Made by a program: the position numbers and the translations under genes. DNA of 11,224 nucleotides from positions 1-11,224 of the forward strand of contig DAIROT010000063.1 in NCBI GenBank assembly GCA_036806345.1, given 5' to 3'. This stretch comes from QHCF01 sp003244275. Lineage in GTDB: Bacteria; Actinomycetota; Acidimicrobiia; Acidimicrobiales; QHCF01. Every line of letters starts with the position of its first letter. Position 1 is the first letter of the stretch. A model generated the notes under the pieces. The model had not been told where the DNA came from and searched no databases. It was given only the letters and a program-made list of their open reading frames with translations. Shown piece after piece: positions 5,937 through 11,224 of this stretch.

Positions 5937-5954
5937 TGACTAGAATAGTAGTCA
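5937..5954 (+). promoter_or_regulatory. Promoter and candidate operator of the Phd-RelE module
   Basis: The -10-like hexamer TAGAAT (5941-5946) lies 7 nt before the ATG. A 6-bp inverted repeat, TGACTA (5937-5942) and TAGTCA (5949-5954), overlaps the hexamer and the first base of the start codon. This fits an autorepressor site and a leaderless transcript. Confidence 0.55.
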
Positions 5955-6226
5955 TGCCCGAGACGCTGCCGCTCGCCGAGATCAAGGCTCACCTCTCGGA
6001 GGTGGTGGACCGCGTTGAACGCGAGCACGACCGAGTCGTGCTTACTCGTAACGGGCGCGCCGCCGCAGTGATTATGAGTCCCGCCGACTTGGAAGCTCTT
6101 GAGGACACCCTTGAGCTGCTCTCTGATCCCGGCGCGCTGGCCGAAATCAGGACGGCCCAAAACGACGTGGCCGAGGGTCGAGTGGTCAGTGCCGAGGATA
6201 TGCGGGCCAAGTATCTGCGCAAGTGA
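5954..6226 (+). CDS. Type II antitoxin, Phd/YefM-RelB family
   Basis: A 90-aa antitoxin of the Phd/YefM superfamily. The N-terminal domain reads LPLAEIKAHLSEVVDRVEREHDRVVLTRNGRAAAVIMSPADLEALEDTLELL (residues 5-56), with the typical NGRxxAVI strand. A C-terminal tail rich in acidic and basic residues (AEIRTAQNDVAEGRV) would wrap the toxin. The predicted role is to bind the RelE-type toxin encoded downstream and to repress transcription from the palindromic site overlapping its start. The start at 5954 is chosen because the -10-like hexamer ends seven bases earlier and the motif sits at the usual distance from it; an in-frame start 108 bases upstream would add non-homologous sequence. The stop codon TGA is part of a GTGA that normally would start the toxin gene. 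Confidence 0.9.
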   Translation: MPETLPLAEIKAHLSEVVDRVEREHDRVVLTRNGRAAAVIMSPADLEALEDTLELLSDPGALAEIRTAQNDVAEGRVVSAEDMRAKYLRK

Positions 6227-6494
6227 GTGCGCATATCGGCTCGTTGTCACCGCCACAGCAGCAAGGTCGTTGGCGCGCCTACCCGAGGGCGCGGCTGCTG
6301 CGATCGTGGAGTTCATGCTCGGCAGTCTCGTCGAGGCGCCACGTCGGGTCGGCCATTCCCTACAGCGCGAACTCGTCGGCCTGTGGGCGGCGAGACGTGG
6401 ACCCTACCGGGTCGTCTACCAGATCGACGATACAACTACCGTCGTGGCTGTTGTCCGCATTGACCATCGTGCCGACGTCTACCGGCGCCGATAG
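6189..6494 (+). CDS. RelE/ParE-family toxin (mRNA interferase-like), start uncertain
   Basis: The protein core, from about 6231, reads AYRLVVTATAARSLARLPEGAAAAIVEF, then HSLQRELVGLWAARRGPYRVVYQIDD, and ends VRIDHRADVYRR. This is a complete RelE/ParE fold with the G-x-YRVVY strand and the C-terminal basic and tyrosine residues used in ribosome-dependent mRNA cleavage. Core length (about 87 aa) is normal. The start is a problem. The expected GTG overlapping the antitoxin stop (6223-6225) is out of frame by one base, while the nearest usable in-frame codon is a GTG at 6189, giving 101 aa and a 38-bp overlap. Either that start is used, or a one-base indel or assembly error separates the start from the gene. 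The toxin may therefore be poorly translated. Confidence 0.83.
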   Translation: MPRICGPSICASECAYRLVVTATAARSLARLPEGAAAAIVEFMLGSLVEAPRRVGHSLQRELVGLWAARRGPYRVVYQIDDTTTVVAVVRIDHRADVYRRR

Positions 6495-6527
6495 TCGGCA
6501 CGTTCTCGACCATCTCGGCGATTATAG

Positions 6528-6878
6528 CTAGCGAACTTGCAGACCGAGGACCCGGCCCAGACCTCGATCAACCTCACGCATGAGTGCCAGCGGGGCGGTG
6601 CCGGCTCGTTCTGTCAAGTCAACCTTGTTCACTGTGACCACCGCCGTCACGTTCACCACAGAGTCCTTGGGCAGTCCCGTAATGCCGGCAGGCAAGAACA
6701 CATTGCCCGGCATGGCGGCCAGGTTGGTGTTCGAGCTGATGACCACGACCAGCACCGTTGCCAACCGGCTCCGGTTGTACTCGTCGCCCGAAACCACCAA
6801 TACAGGGCGACGCTTGGCCGGACGCGACCCAACCGCTGGCCCTAGATCGGCCCAACGGATGTCGCCTCGCTCTGTCAC
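6528..6878 (-). CDS. mazF: MazF/PemK-family endoribonuclease toxin
   Basis: A 116-aa PemK/MazF toxin, predicted to cut single-stranded RNA at short sequence motifs when its antitoxin is degraded. The conserved start RGDIRWADLG (4-13) contains the loop after the first strand, and KRRPVLVVSGDEYNRSRLATVLVVVISSN (22-50) carries the RPVLVVS strand with the catalytic-region arginine. The SVVNVTAVVTVNKVDLTER block (72-90) supplies the conserved dimer-interface strand. Length and motif order are complete, so it looks active. The ATG overlaps the antitoxin stop by four bases, giving coupled translation. It converges with the relE-type gene, with 33 bp between the stops. Confidence 0.93.
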   Translation of the reverse strand: MTERGDIRWADLGPAVGSRPAKRRPVLVVSGDEYNRSRLATVLVVVISSNTNLAAMPGNVFLPAGITGLPKDSVVNVTAVVTVNKVDLTERAGTAPLALMREVDRGLGRVLGLQVR

Positions 6879-7123
6879 CAGTTCCCGTCGTCAGCAGCCA
6901 GGAGGCGCTGCCCAGCGGCGACGGCATCTGCTATCGACTCGTCCTGGCCGCCCAGGACGTCCAGGGCCAGATCGATCTGCTCGGTGATCGAGTAGGCGTC
7001 AAGTTCGTCCAGGTAGCGCGCCGCGGCCCGGGCAAAGAACTCCGAGCGACTCATGCCGAGATCCCGGGCGCGCTGCGACACCTGCTCGAACGTGTCGTCG
7101 GAAAGTGAGATAGCGGTCTTCAT
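6875..7123 (-). CDS. mazE: MazE-type ribbon-helix-helix antitoxin
   Basis: An 82-aa antitoxin with an N-terminal ribbon-helix-helix (CopG/MetJ-type) DNA-binding domain: MKTAISLSDDTFEQVSQRARDLGMSRSEFFARAAARYLDEL. The beta ribbon is TAISLSDD and the second helix contains SRSEFFARAA. The acidic C-terminal half (ITEQIDLALDVLGGQDESIADAV) would occupy the MazF active-site groove. Gene order antitoxin-then-toxin with a four-base overlap matches standard mazEF operons. The ATG has no Shine-Dalgarno, and TATACT ends seven bases before it, so a leaderless transcript is likely, with autorepression as in other modules of this type. Confidence 0.9.
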   Translation of the reverse strand: MKTAISLSDDTFEQVSQRARDLGMSRSEFFARAAARYLDELDAYSITEQIDLALDVLGGQDESIADAVAAGQRLLAADDGNW

Positions 7124-7130
7124 GGAGCTT

Positions 7131-7136
7131 AGTATA
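7131..7136 (-). promoter_or_regulatory. -10 element of mazEF (leaderless)
   Basis: On the minus strand the near-consensus hexamer TATACT is followed by seven bases and the ATG of mazE. The surrounding sequence is AT-rich relative to the window. No clear -35 was identified at 17 bp. Confidence 0.55.
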
Positions 7137-7204
7137 ACTCGGTATGACCAACGGTTCGGGCGTAACGGATTCGCCTAACGCCGGTCCGGGTCGGCCAATG
7201 CGGT

Positions 7205-7292
7205 AGGTGACTGCTTGCGAGGCCGACGTGGGTCGCACCGGGGCGGGAGTGATGCAGGCGGAGGGCATCGACTTCGCCACCGTCCTCCCATA
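7205..7292 (+). pseudogene. Possible short gene remnant (28 codons)
   Basis: In the 247-bp gap between mazE and osmC, a GTG-initiated frame ends at TAG with the sequence GAGVMQAEGIDFATVLP. It reads like the C-terminal end of a larger protein but is too short to assign. The rest of the gap shows nothing recognisable. It may equally be chance. Confidence 0.2.
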
Positions 7293-7370
7293 GGCGTGTA
7301 CCGGCTTGGACGTTGCTGTCTCAGTCGCCCAAGCGCCAGAGTCGAGGACCTGGCCTGCCCATGGGCACCC

Positions 7371-7808
7371 TCAGTTGGCGAGAACCTCGAGCGAGATGTC
7401 CACGCCGGTGAGTGCCTTGCTCACCGGGCAGGTGGCCTTGGCCTGCTCGGCCACCTCGGCGAAGCGCTCGGCGTCCAGGCCCCCAATCTGGCCGCTCACA
7501 ACGAGCTTGATGCCGGTCAGGCGAAACCCTCCCGCCGGATCCGGCCCCAGCGACACATCCGCCCGGACATCCACCCTCTCAGGGGTGCCACCCGCCTCGG
7601 CGGCCAGGGCCGAGAACTGCATGGCGTAGCACGACGAGTGGGCGGCCGCGATCAGTTCCTCAGGGCTGGTCGCTCCCCCAGCCTCGTCAGCTGCTCGTGT
7701 CCGGAAGGAAACCTGGTAGCTGGCCAGGCCTGAGCTCACCAGATCGACCTGGCCTGACCCGTCCTCCAGGCTCCCGGTCCAGGCAGTGCGTGCTTCGCGT
7801 GAGGGCAT
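7371..7808 (-). CDS. OsmC/Ohr-family peroxidase
   Basis: A 145-aa member of the OsmC family, predicted to reduce organic hydroperoxides through a pair of conserved cysteines. The start MPSREARTAWTGSLEDGSGQVDLVSSG is typical, followed by the SPEELIAAAHSSCYAMQFSAL block with the peroxidatic cysteine at about residue 59. The second conserved cysteine is in AKATCPVSKALTGV near the C-terminus. The ATG at 7806-7808 gives the normal family length; the frame continues open for another 129 bases upstream but that part is unlike the family and crosses the pirin start. TAGGGT ends seven bases before the ATG. The gene is divergent from the pirin gene across 83 bp, suggesting a shared redox-related regulon. 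Confidence 0.92.
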   Translation of the reverse strand: MPSREARTAWTGSLEDGSGQVDLVSSGLASYQVSFRTRAADEAGGATSPEELIAAAHSSCYAMQFSALAAEAGGTPERVDVRADVSLGPDPAGGFRLTGIKLVVSGQIGGLDAERFAEVAEQAKATCPVSKALTGVDISLEVLAN

Positions 7809-7891
7809 GGCGGCGACCCTACCGGCCACGGAATACCGGCCAGGCCACCCTGGTTGCCCAAGTTGCTCGCACGCCTGAGGAGGTCCGCGCC
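7809..7891. promoter_or_regulatory. Divergent promoter region between osmC and pirin genes
   Basis: In the osmC direction TAGGGT (complement of 7816-7821) is seven bases from the ATG. In the pirin direction a strong GAGGAGGT Shine-Dalgarno lies seven bases before the ATG at 7892. Two copies of CCGGCCA occur as direct repeats at about 7822-7828 and 7836-7842, a possible shared binding site. Confidence 0.45.
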
Positions 7892-8998
7892 ATGCCCGCC
7901 GTAACCGCCGATACCCTGACCCTTCCCCGTCTTCCACGGATTGAGGGCCACACCACGCAAAGGCCGGTGCGCTCGGTCACCACCGCTCCCGCTGGCCTGG
8001 AGGGCGAGGGGTTCCCGGTGCGCCGTGCCTTCGCCGGCGTGGACCTGGCGACCCTTGATCCGTTCGTGCACATGGACCAGATGGGAGAGGTCGACTACGC
8101 CCCGGGGGAACCCAAGGGCACCCCCTGGCATCCCCACCGTGGCTTCGAGACGGTCACCTACATGATCGACGGCACCTTCCAGCATCACGACTCCAATGGT
8201 GGAGGAGGGCTGATCACCAATGGCGACACCCAGTGGATGACCGCTGGGCGGGGGATCCTGCACATCGAGGCGCCCCCGGAGTCCCTGGTCACGTCGGGGG
8301 GCCTGTTCCACGGCGTACAGCTATGGGTGAACCTGCCCAGAGCCAGCAAGTGGAACCTGCCTCGCTACCAGGACCTGCGGGGAAGCCAGACCGTGCTGGT
8401 CTCCTCCCATGACGGCGGGGCCCTGGTCAGGATCATCTCCGGCGAGCTGGCCGGCCACGTCGGGCCGGGCTCGACCTTCACCCCCATCACCTTGGTCCAC
8501 GCCACGGTGAGCCCTGGCGCCCAGCTCAGTCTGCCCTGGCCATCAGGCTTCAACGCCTTGGCTTACGTGCTCGCCGGCCGGGGCACCGTCGGCGTCGAGC
8601 TCCGCCCCATTGGTGCCGGTCAATTGGCTGTGTTCGGCGCTGGTGACGATCTCAGCTTGGCCGCTGCCGCCCAGGATGGCCACTCCCCCAACCCTGCTGC
8701 GCAGGGCCAACGGAATCCAACTCTGGAGGTACTGGTGCTCGGGGGCCTGCCCATCCGGGAACCGGTGGCTCACTACGGCCCGTTCGTCATGAACACCCGG
8801 GCCGAGATCGTCCAAGCCATGGAGGACTATCAGGCCGGCAGGCTTGGCGTCATCCCGGCCGAGCACCTGCCTCACGCCGGGGACGGGGACGTCGCCAGGC
8901 AGACAGGGTCGACCGAGACAGCACCCCCTGAGGCACCAGCCCCTGAGGCACCAGCCCCCGAGACAGTGCCCACCGGGAGAGTCGAGTCACCGGCCTGA
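7892..8998 (+). CDS. Pirin-family bicupin protein (quercetinase-like)
   Basis: A 368-aa member of the pirin family: metal-binding bicupins, several of which show quercetin 2,3-dioxygenase activity. The N-terminal cupin carries the full ligand set, H80 and H82 in GTPWHPHRGFETVTYMIDG and H124 and E126 in GRGILHIEAPPE. The second cupin covers about 200-310 and ends in LGGLPIREPVAHYGPFVMNTRAEIVQAMEDYQAG, another family signature. Typical pirins are about 290-330 aa; the extra 45 C-terminal residues are Pro/Glu/Ala-rich (PEAPAPEAPAPE) and come from a 15-bp tandem repeat. The ATG at 7892 has an excellent Shine-Dalgarno. The last 149 bp overlap the convergent PAP2 gene. The physiological substrate is not known. 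Confidence 0.93.
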   Translation: MPAVTADTLTLPRLPRIEGHTTQRPVRSVTTAPAGLEGEGFPVRRAFAGVDLATLDPFVHMDQMGEVDYAPGEPKGTPWHPHRGFETVTYMIDGTFQHHDSNGGGGLITNGDTQWMTAGRGILHIEAPPESLVTSGGLFHGVQLWVNLPRASKWNLPRYQDLRGSQTVLVSSHDGGALVRIISGELAGHVGPGSTFTPITLVHATVSPGAQLSLPWPSGFNALAYVLAGRGTVGVELRPIGAGQLAVFGAGDDLSLAAAAQDGHSPNPAAQGQRNPTLEVLVLGGLPIREPVAHYGPFVMNTRAEIVQAMEDYQAGRLGVIPAEHLPHAGDGDVARQTGSTETAPPEAPAPEAPAPETVPTGRVESPA

Positions 8999-9695
8999 GC
9001 CCCTGGGCCAGGCTCACCCCGACGCCGAAAACCACCGCGCCACCGATCAGGTCGAGGAAGAAGTGGTTGGCCGTCATTGTGACCACAAGGACAGTCACCA
9101 CCGGGTGTGCGATCAGCAGCGCCCTGATCCAGCGCCGCCGGACCACCGGTACCAGGGCGAAGGTGCACCACAGGGCCCACCCGACGTGCAGGCTGGGCAT
9201 GGCCGCGAAGGCGTTGCCGACGCTCTCCATCAAGCCCGAGTCGAGGTCCCCGGCTCCCCCCACCGTCCTCAACGTGTCGACGAATCCAAAGCTGGGCGGC
9301 AGTAGCCGGGGCGGCAACAACGGGAAGAGGGCGAAGCAGGCCAGGCTGATGCCGGTCATCCAGACCAAGGCGTTGCGCCAGAGGCGGTAGCTGGTGGGTG
9401 CTCGCCACAGCAACCAGACCAACGCCACCACAGGCAGCACGAAATGGATGGTGGTGTAGTAGATGTCGGCCGCCCCGATGAGGCGCCGGTTGCCGATGAA
9501 CCAGTGTTGGACCTGGCGCTCGTGGAACAGTCCCAGCATTCGTTCCAGGCGGATTTCCCGGTAGGCGTGATGAGCGGCCAGCCGCCTGGTACCTGAGGTC
9601 TGGTCACTGGTGAGCTCGTACAGCTCATACAGCACTCCCACCAGCAACAACTCACGCCACCAGCGCGGCCTCGGATCCGAAGTCGGCTCCGCCAC
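8850..9695 (-). CDS. PAP2/Aur1-like integral membrane phosphatase or phosphotransferase
   Basis: A 281-aa polytopic membrane protein of the PAP2_3 / inositolphosphotransferase Aur1-Ipt1 type. Hydrophobic segments are visible at about 15-25, 80-98, 110-127, 168-185, 190-207 and 212-230. The phosphatase signatures are AMPSLHVGW (165-173, catalytic H170) and NHFFLDLIGG (210-219, H211 and D215), the usual C2 and C3 motifs. Likely substrates are lipid phosphates or phospho-head groups at the membrane's outer face. The start is GTG (9693-9695) with TAGCCT six bases upstream. The C-terminal tail is Arg/Pro-rich and contains GLVPQGLVPQG, the complement of the repeat in the pirin tail, since these reading frames overlap antiparallel. 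Confidence 0.87.
   Translation of the reverse strand: MAEPTSDPRPRWWRELLLVGVLYELYELTSDQTSGTRRLAAHHAYREIRLERMLGLFHERQVQHWFIGNRRLIGAADIYYTTIHFVLPVVALVWLLWRAPTSYRLWRNALVWMTGISLACFALFPLLPPRLLPPSFGFVDTLRTVGGAGDLDSGLMESVGNAFAAMPSLHVGWALWCTFALVPVVRRRWIRALLIAHPVVTVLVVTMTANHFFLDLIGGAVVFGVGVSLAQGLRPVTRLSRWALSRGLVPQGLVPQGVLSRSTLSAWRRPRPRREAGARPG
8925..8958. repeat. 15-bp tandem repeat in overlapping gene tails
   Basis: The unit CCCCTGAGGCACCAG occurs twice exactly (8925-8939, 8940-8954), with a partial third copy. It encodes PEAPA on the plus strand and a VPQGL repeat on the minus strand, and lies inside the overlap of the pirin and PAP2 genes. Confidence 0.85.
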
Positions 9696-9701
9696 GCGAG
9701 C

Positions 9702-9707
9702 AGGCTA
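9702..9707 (-). promoter_or_regulatory. -10-like element of the PAP2 gene
   Basis: TAGCCT on the minus strand is six bases before the GTG start; no Shine-Dalgarno is visible, so a leaderless transcript is plausible. A similar TAGCGT (9745-9750) faces the opposite gene, nine bases before its ATG. Confidence 0.4.
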
Positions 9708-9759
9708 TGCCTTTGCCCTGTGCCGGGGTGGTGTGACTCCGGGCTAGCGTGAGCATGGA

Positions 9760-11224
9760 ATGGCCCATCGCATCGAGGTAGAGCTGACCAGCAGGCAGAG
9801 CGACGGCACCTGGACCTGGCGAGCGGCCGGTGCTCGACAGCCCAAGGGTGTCCTCGACGGGTCCCTTCTGCACGATGGAGCCAAGGTCGGTGATGTGCTC
9901 CGCGCCGACGCCGACTTCGAGGTCGATGGCATCACCGTCTCAGCCGTACTGGCGCCTCGTCCGGGGCGTTCGGAGCCGGCTCGCCTGGAGATCAAAGGGC
10001 CGTCGCGCCCCGAACCGCCCGGGGTGACTTCGTCATTGACCCCCAAGTCGCAGCGGGCCTCCCAGCGATCCGAGGGCCGGGACCGCCACGATCGCCCAGA
10101 GCGGCGCGACCAGCCGGCGCGACCCGGCGGGGGACGGACAACTGCGACTGGCCCGGAACGCTCCGCCGGCAACCGGCGGGAGCGTCCTGCGGCCACCGGA
10201 CGCGGACGCCCCGGGGACACTGAGCGGCCGCGTCCCGGCTCGCCGACCGACGGTCGGGCCGCGGGTGATCGCCCCACCCGGCCGAGGGCTGCTCCGGAAC
10301 GGACCAGTGGTGGACAGTCAGGCAACGGTCGCCGGACTGAGCGTCACCAAGCCACGGCTGGCCACATTGACGGGCGACAGGGTGGGCCCAAGCGCTTCCA
10401 CCCGGCCACCACCCATAGCGATGCCCTGGTGGCCAGCCTTCCGCCCGAGCAGCAACCGATTGCCGAGCAGGTCCTGCGAGGCGGCCTGCCGGCGGTGCGC
10501 CAGGCAGTACAGGCCGAGAAACAGCGAGCCCGAGCCGAGGGTCTTCCAGAGGTTCATGCCGAGCCCCTCCTGGCTATGGCCGAGCAGTTGCTTCCCCGCC
10601 TCAAGGCGGCTGGCTGGCTGGATCGGGCCGAAGCGGCGGCGGCCGCGGTTGACGAGATCAGCCTGCGTGACCTGCGCTCGGTGGTGGCCAGCGCCGACAG
10701 CGGCGGTGGAGGGAACCGGGACGAGGCCGGGCGGTTGCTGGCCACCAGCCTGCGTGAGGCCCTCTCCCGCCGAGTGGCGAGTCTCCACGAGCGGTGGGTG
10801 GGCCAGATCGACCGGGTCCTGTCCGAGCGACGCCTGTTGGAGGCCCTGCGTCTGGCCAGCCATCCGCCCGATCCGGGCTTTCGCTTCCCGGCCGACCTGG
10901 CCGTGCGCCTCGGAGAAGCCGTCGGGGCGGCCATGGCACCCAGCACGCCTCCCGACGAGTGGGTCGCCCTGCTGGACTCTCCGATCCGTCGAATTGTCAA
11001 GCCAGCCGGTCTACCGCCAGATTCCGATCGCTCCGTGGTGGAGGCAGCCAGACGGGCCGCGGGTAGGGTGCCAGCCCTGGCTGGCCTGCTTGGTCTGTCC
11101 ATGCCGCCCCCACCGGGGCCTCGCCGGCCACCACCGCCCGTATCCGGCGGCCGGCCCGCGCCGTCCAGGGGACGCCGACCACCACCGCCTGAGCCGACCG
11201 CAGCTGAGCCGACCGCAGCTGAGC
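9760..11224 (+). CDS. Conserved-looking actinobacterial protein with disordered Arg/Gly-rich centre, 3' end outside window
   Basis: The frame is open for 488 codons to the window end, with no stop. The N-terminal 65 residues are compact and ordered-looking: MAHRIEVELTSRQSDGTWTW, then ARQPKGVLDGSLLHDGAKVGDVLRADADFEVDGITVSAV. The end resembles a small beta-barrel nucleic-acid- or ligand-binding domain, but I cannot name it. Residues 70-215 are low-complexity and rich in Arg, Gly, Pro, Asp, probably disordered. Residues 220-445 are helical, with Leu/Ala/Arg heptad-like stretches (AEQLLPRLKAAGWLDRAEAAAAAVDEI). The tail is Pro-rich (PPPPGPRRPPPP, GRRPPPPEPTAAE). I recall similar N-termini in acidimicrobial hypothetical proteins but have no function for it. 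Opposite-strand frames here are shadows of the repetitive composition. Confidence 0.82.
   Translation, partial: MAHRIEVELTSRQSDGTWTWRAAGARQPKGVLDGSLLHDGAKVGDVLRADADFEVDGITVSAVLAPRPGRSEPARLEIKGPSRPEPPGVTSSLTPKSQRASQRSEGRDRHDRPERRDQPARPGGGRTTATGPERSAGNRRERPAATGRGRPGDTERPRPGSPTDGRAAGDRPTRPRAAPERTSGGQSGNGRRTERHQATAGHIDGRQGGPKRFHPATTHSDALVASLPPEQQPIAEQVLRGGLPAVRQAVQAEKQRARAEGLPEVHAEPLLAMAEQLLPRLKAAGWLDRAEAAAAAVDEISLRDLRSVVASADSGGGGNRDEAGRLLATSLREALSRRVASLHERWVGQIDRVLSERRLLEALRLASHPPDPGFRFPADLAVRLGEAVGAAMAPSTPPDEWVALLDSPIRRIVKPAGLPPDSDRSVVEAARRAAGRVPALAGLLGLSMPPPPGPRRPPPPVSGGRPAPSRGRRPPPPEPTAAEPTAAE
11191..11224 (+). repeat. 15-bp tandem repeat at window end
   Basis: The unit GAGCCGACCGCAGCT is present twice exactly (11191-11205, 11206-11220) and starts a third time when the window stops. 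It encodes EPTAA repeats in the Pro-rich tail of the preceding gene. The copy number beyond the window is unknown. Confidence 0.85.

Noticed and set aside
1..7123. Gene-strand switch at 4127-4154 as proof of the replication terminus
   Set aside because: Genes diverge from the site rather than converge on it, the opposite of leading-strand bias at a terminus, and the window is too short for a skew argument.
10318..11102. Minus-strand open frames inside the last gene
   Set aside because: The plus frame is continuously open with a recognisable domain layout; the minus frames are compositional shadows.

Overview
The window is GC-rich DNA, most likely from an actinomycetote, possibly an uncultured member of Acidimicrobiia. 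The grounds are composition, a remnant of a mycothiol-dependent isomerase-like (TIGR03086/MDMPI) gene, actinobacterial-type DUF4331, OsmC and PemK proteins, and many genes whose -10-like hexamer lies only 6-7 nt before the start codon, as in leaderless transcripts. No rRNA, tRNA or CRISPR array was seen. Left part (1-4056): the 3' end of an unrecognised plus-strand gene, then a run of minus-strand genes. Read in transcription order these are a SAM-dependent methyltransferase, a small Tat-exported protein, a DUF4331 protein, a 107-aa conserved protein and an AAC(6')-like GNAT acetyltransferase. The last three are 9 bp apart and, with the Tat protein 94 bp upstream, probably form one operon. Middle part (4127-7136): this is the accessory and most interesting region. 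It opens with a 28-bp sequence closely resembling a Xer recombination (dif) site. That site cuts directly into an MDMPI-family gene that has lost its N-terminal half and also carries an in-frame nonsense codon. Three type II toxin-antitoxin modules follow: Phd/VapC, Phd/RelE and MazE/MazF. Between the first two lie four imperfect 21-23-bp repeats that look like one end of an IS21-type element, abutting the last 39 codons of an XRE/HigA-like antitoxin gene. The stretch therefore looks like a small, decaying toxin-antitoxin island built at a Xer site. A single further copy of the IS-like repeat lies at 3178-3197. Right part (7371-11224): an OsmC-family peroxidase and a pirin-family cupin dioxygenase are divergently transcribed from an 83-bp gap. 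The pirin gene overlaps a convergent PAP2/Aur1-like membrane phosphatase gene by 149 bp. Last is a long, open-ended gene for a conserved-looking actinobacterial protein with an Arg/Gly/Pro-rich middle and Pro-rich tail, running off the window inside a 15-bp tandem repeat. Transcription logic: genes that appear to start a transcription unit (methyltransferase, both Phd-type antitoxins, mazE, osmC, the PAP2 gene) have a TANNNT hexamer 6-7 nt before the start and no convincing Shine-Dalgarno. Operon-internal genes, the Tat protein and pirin have good Shine-Dalgarno sequences.
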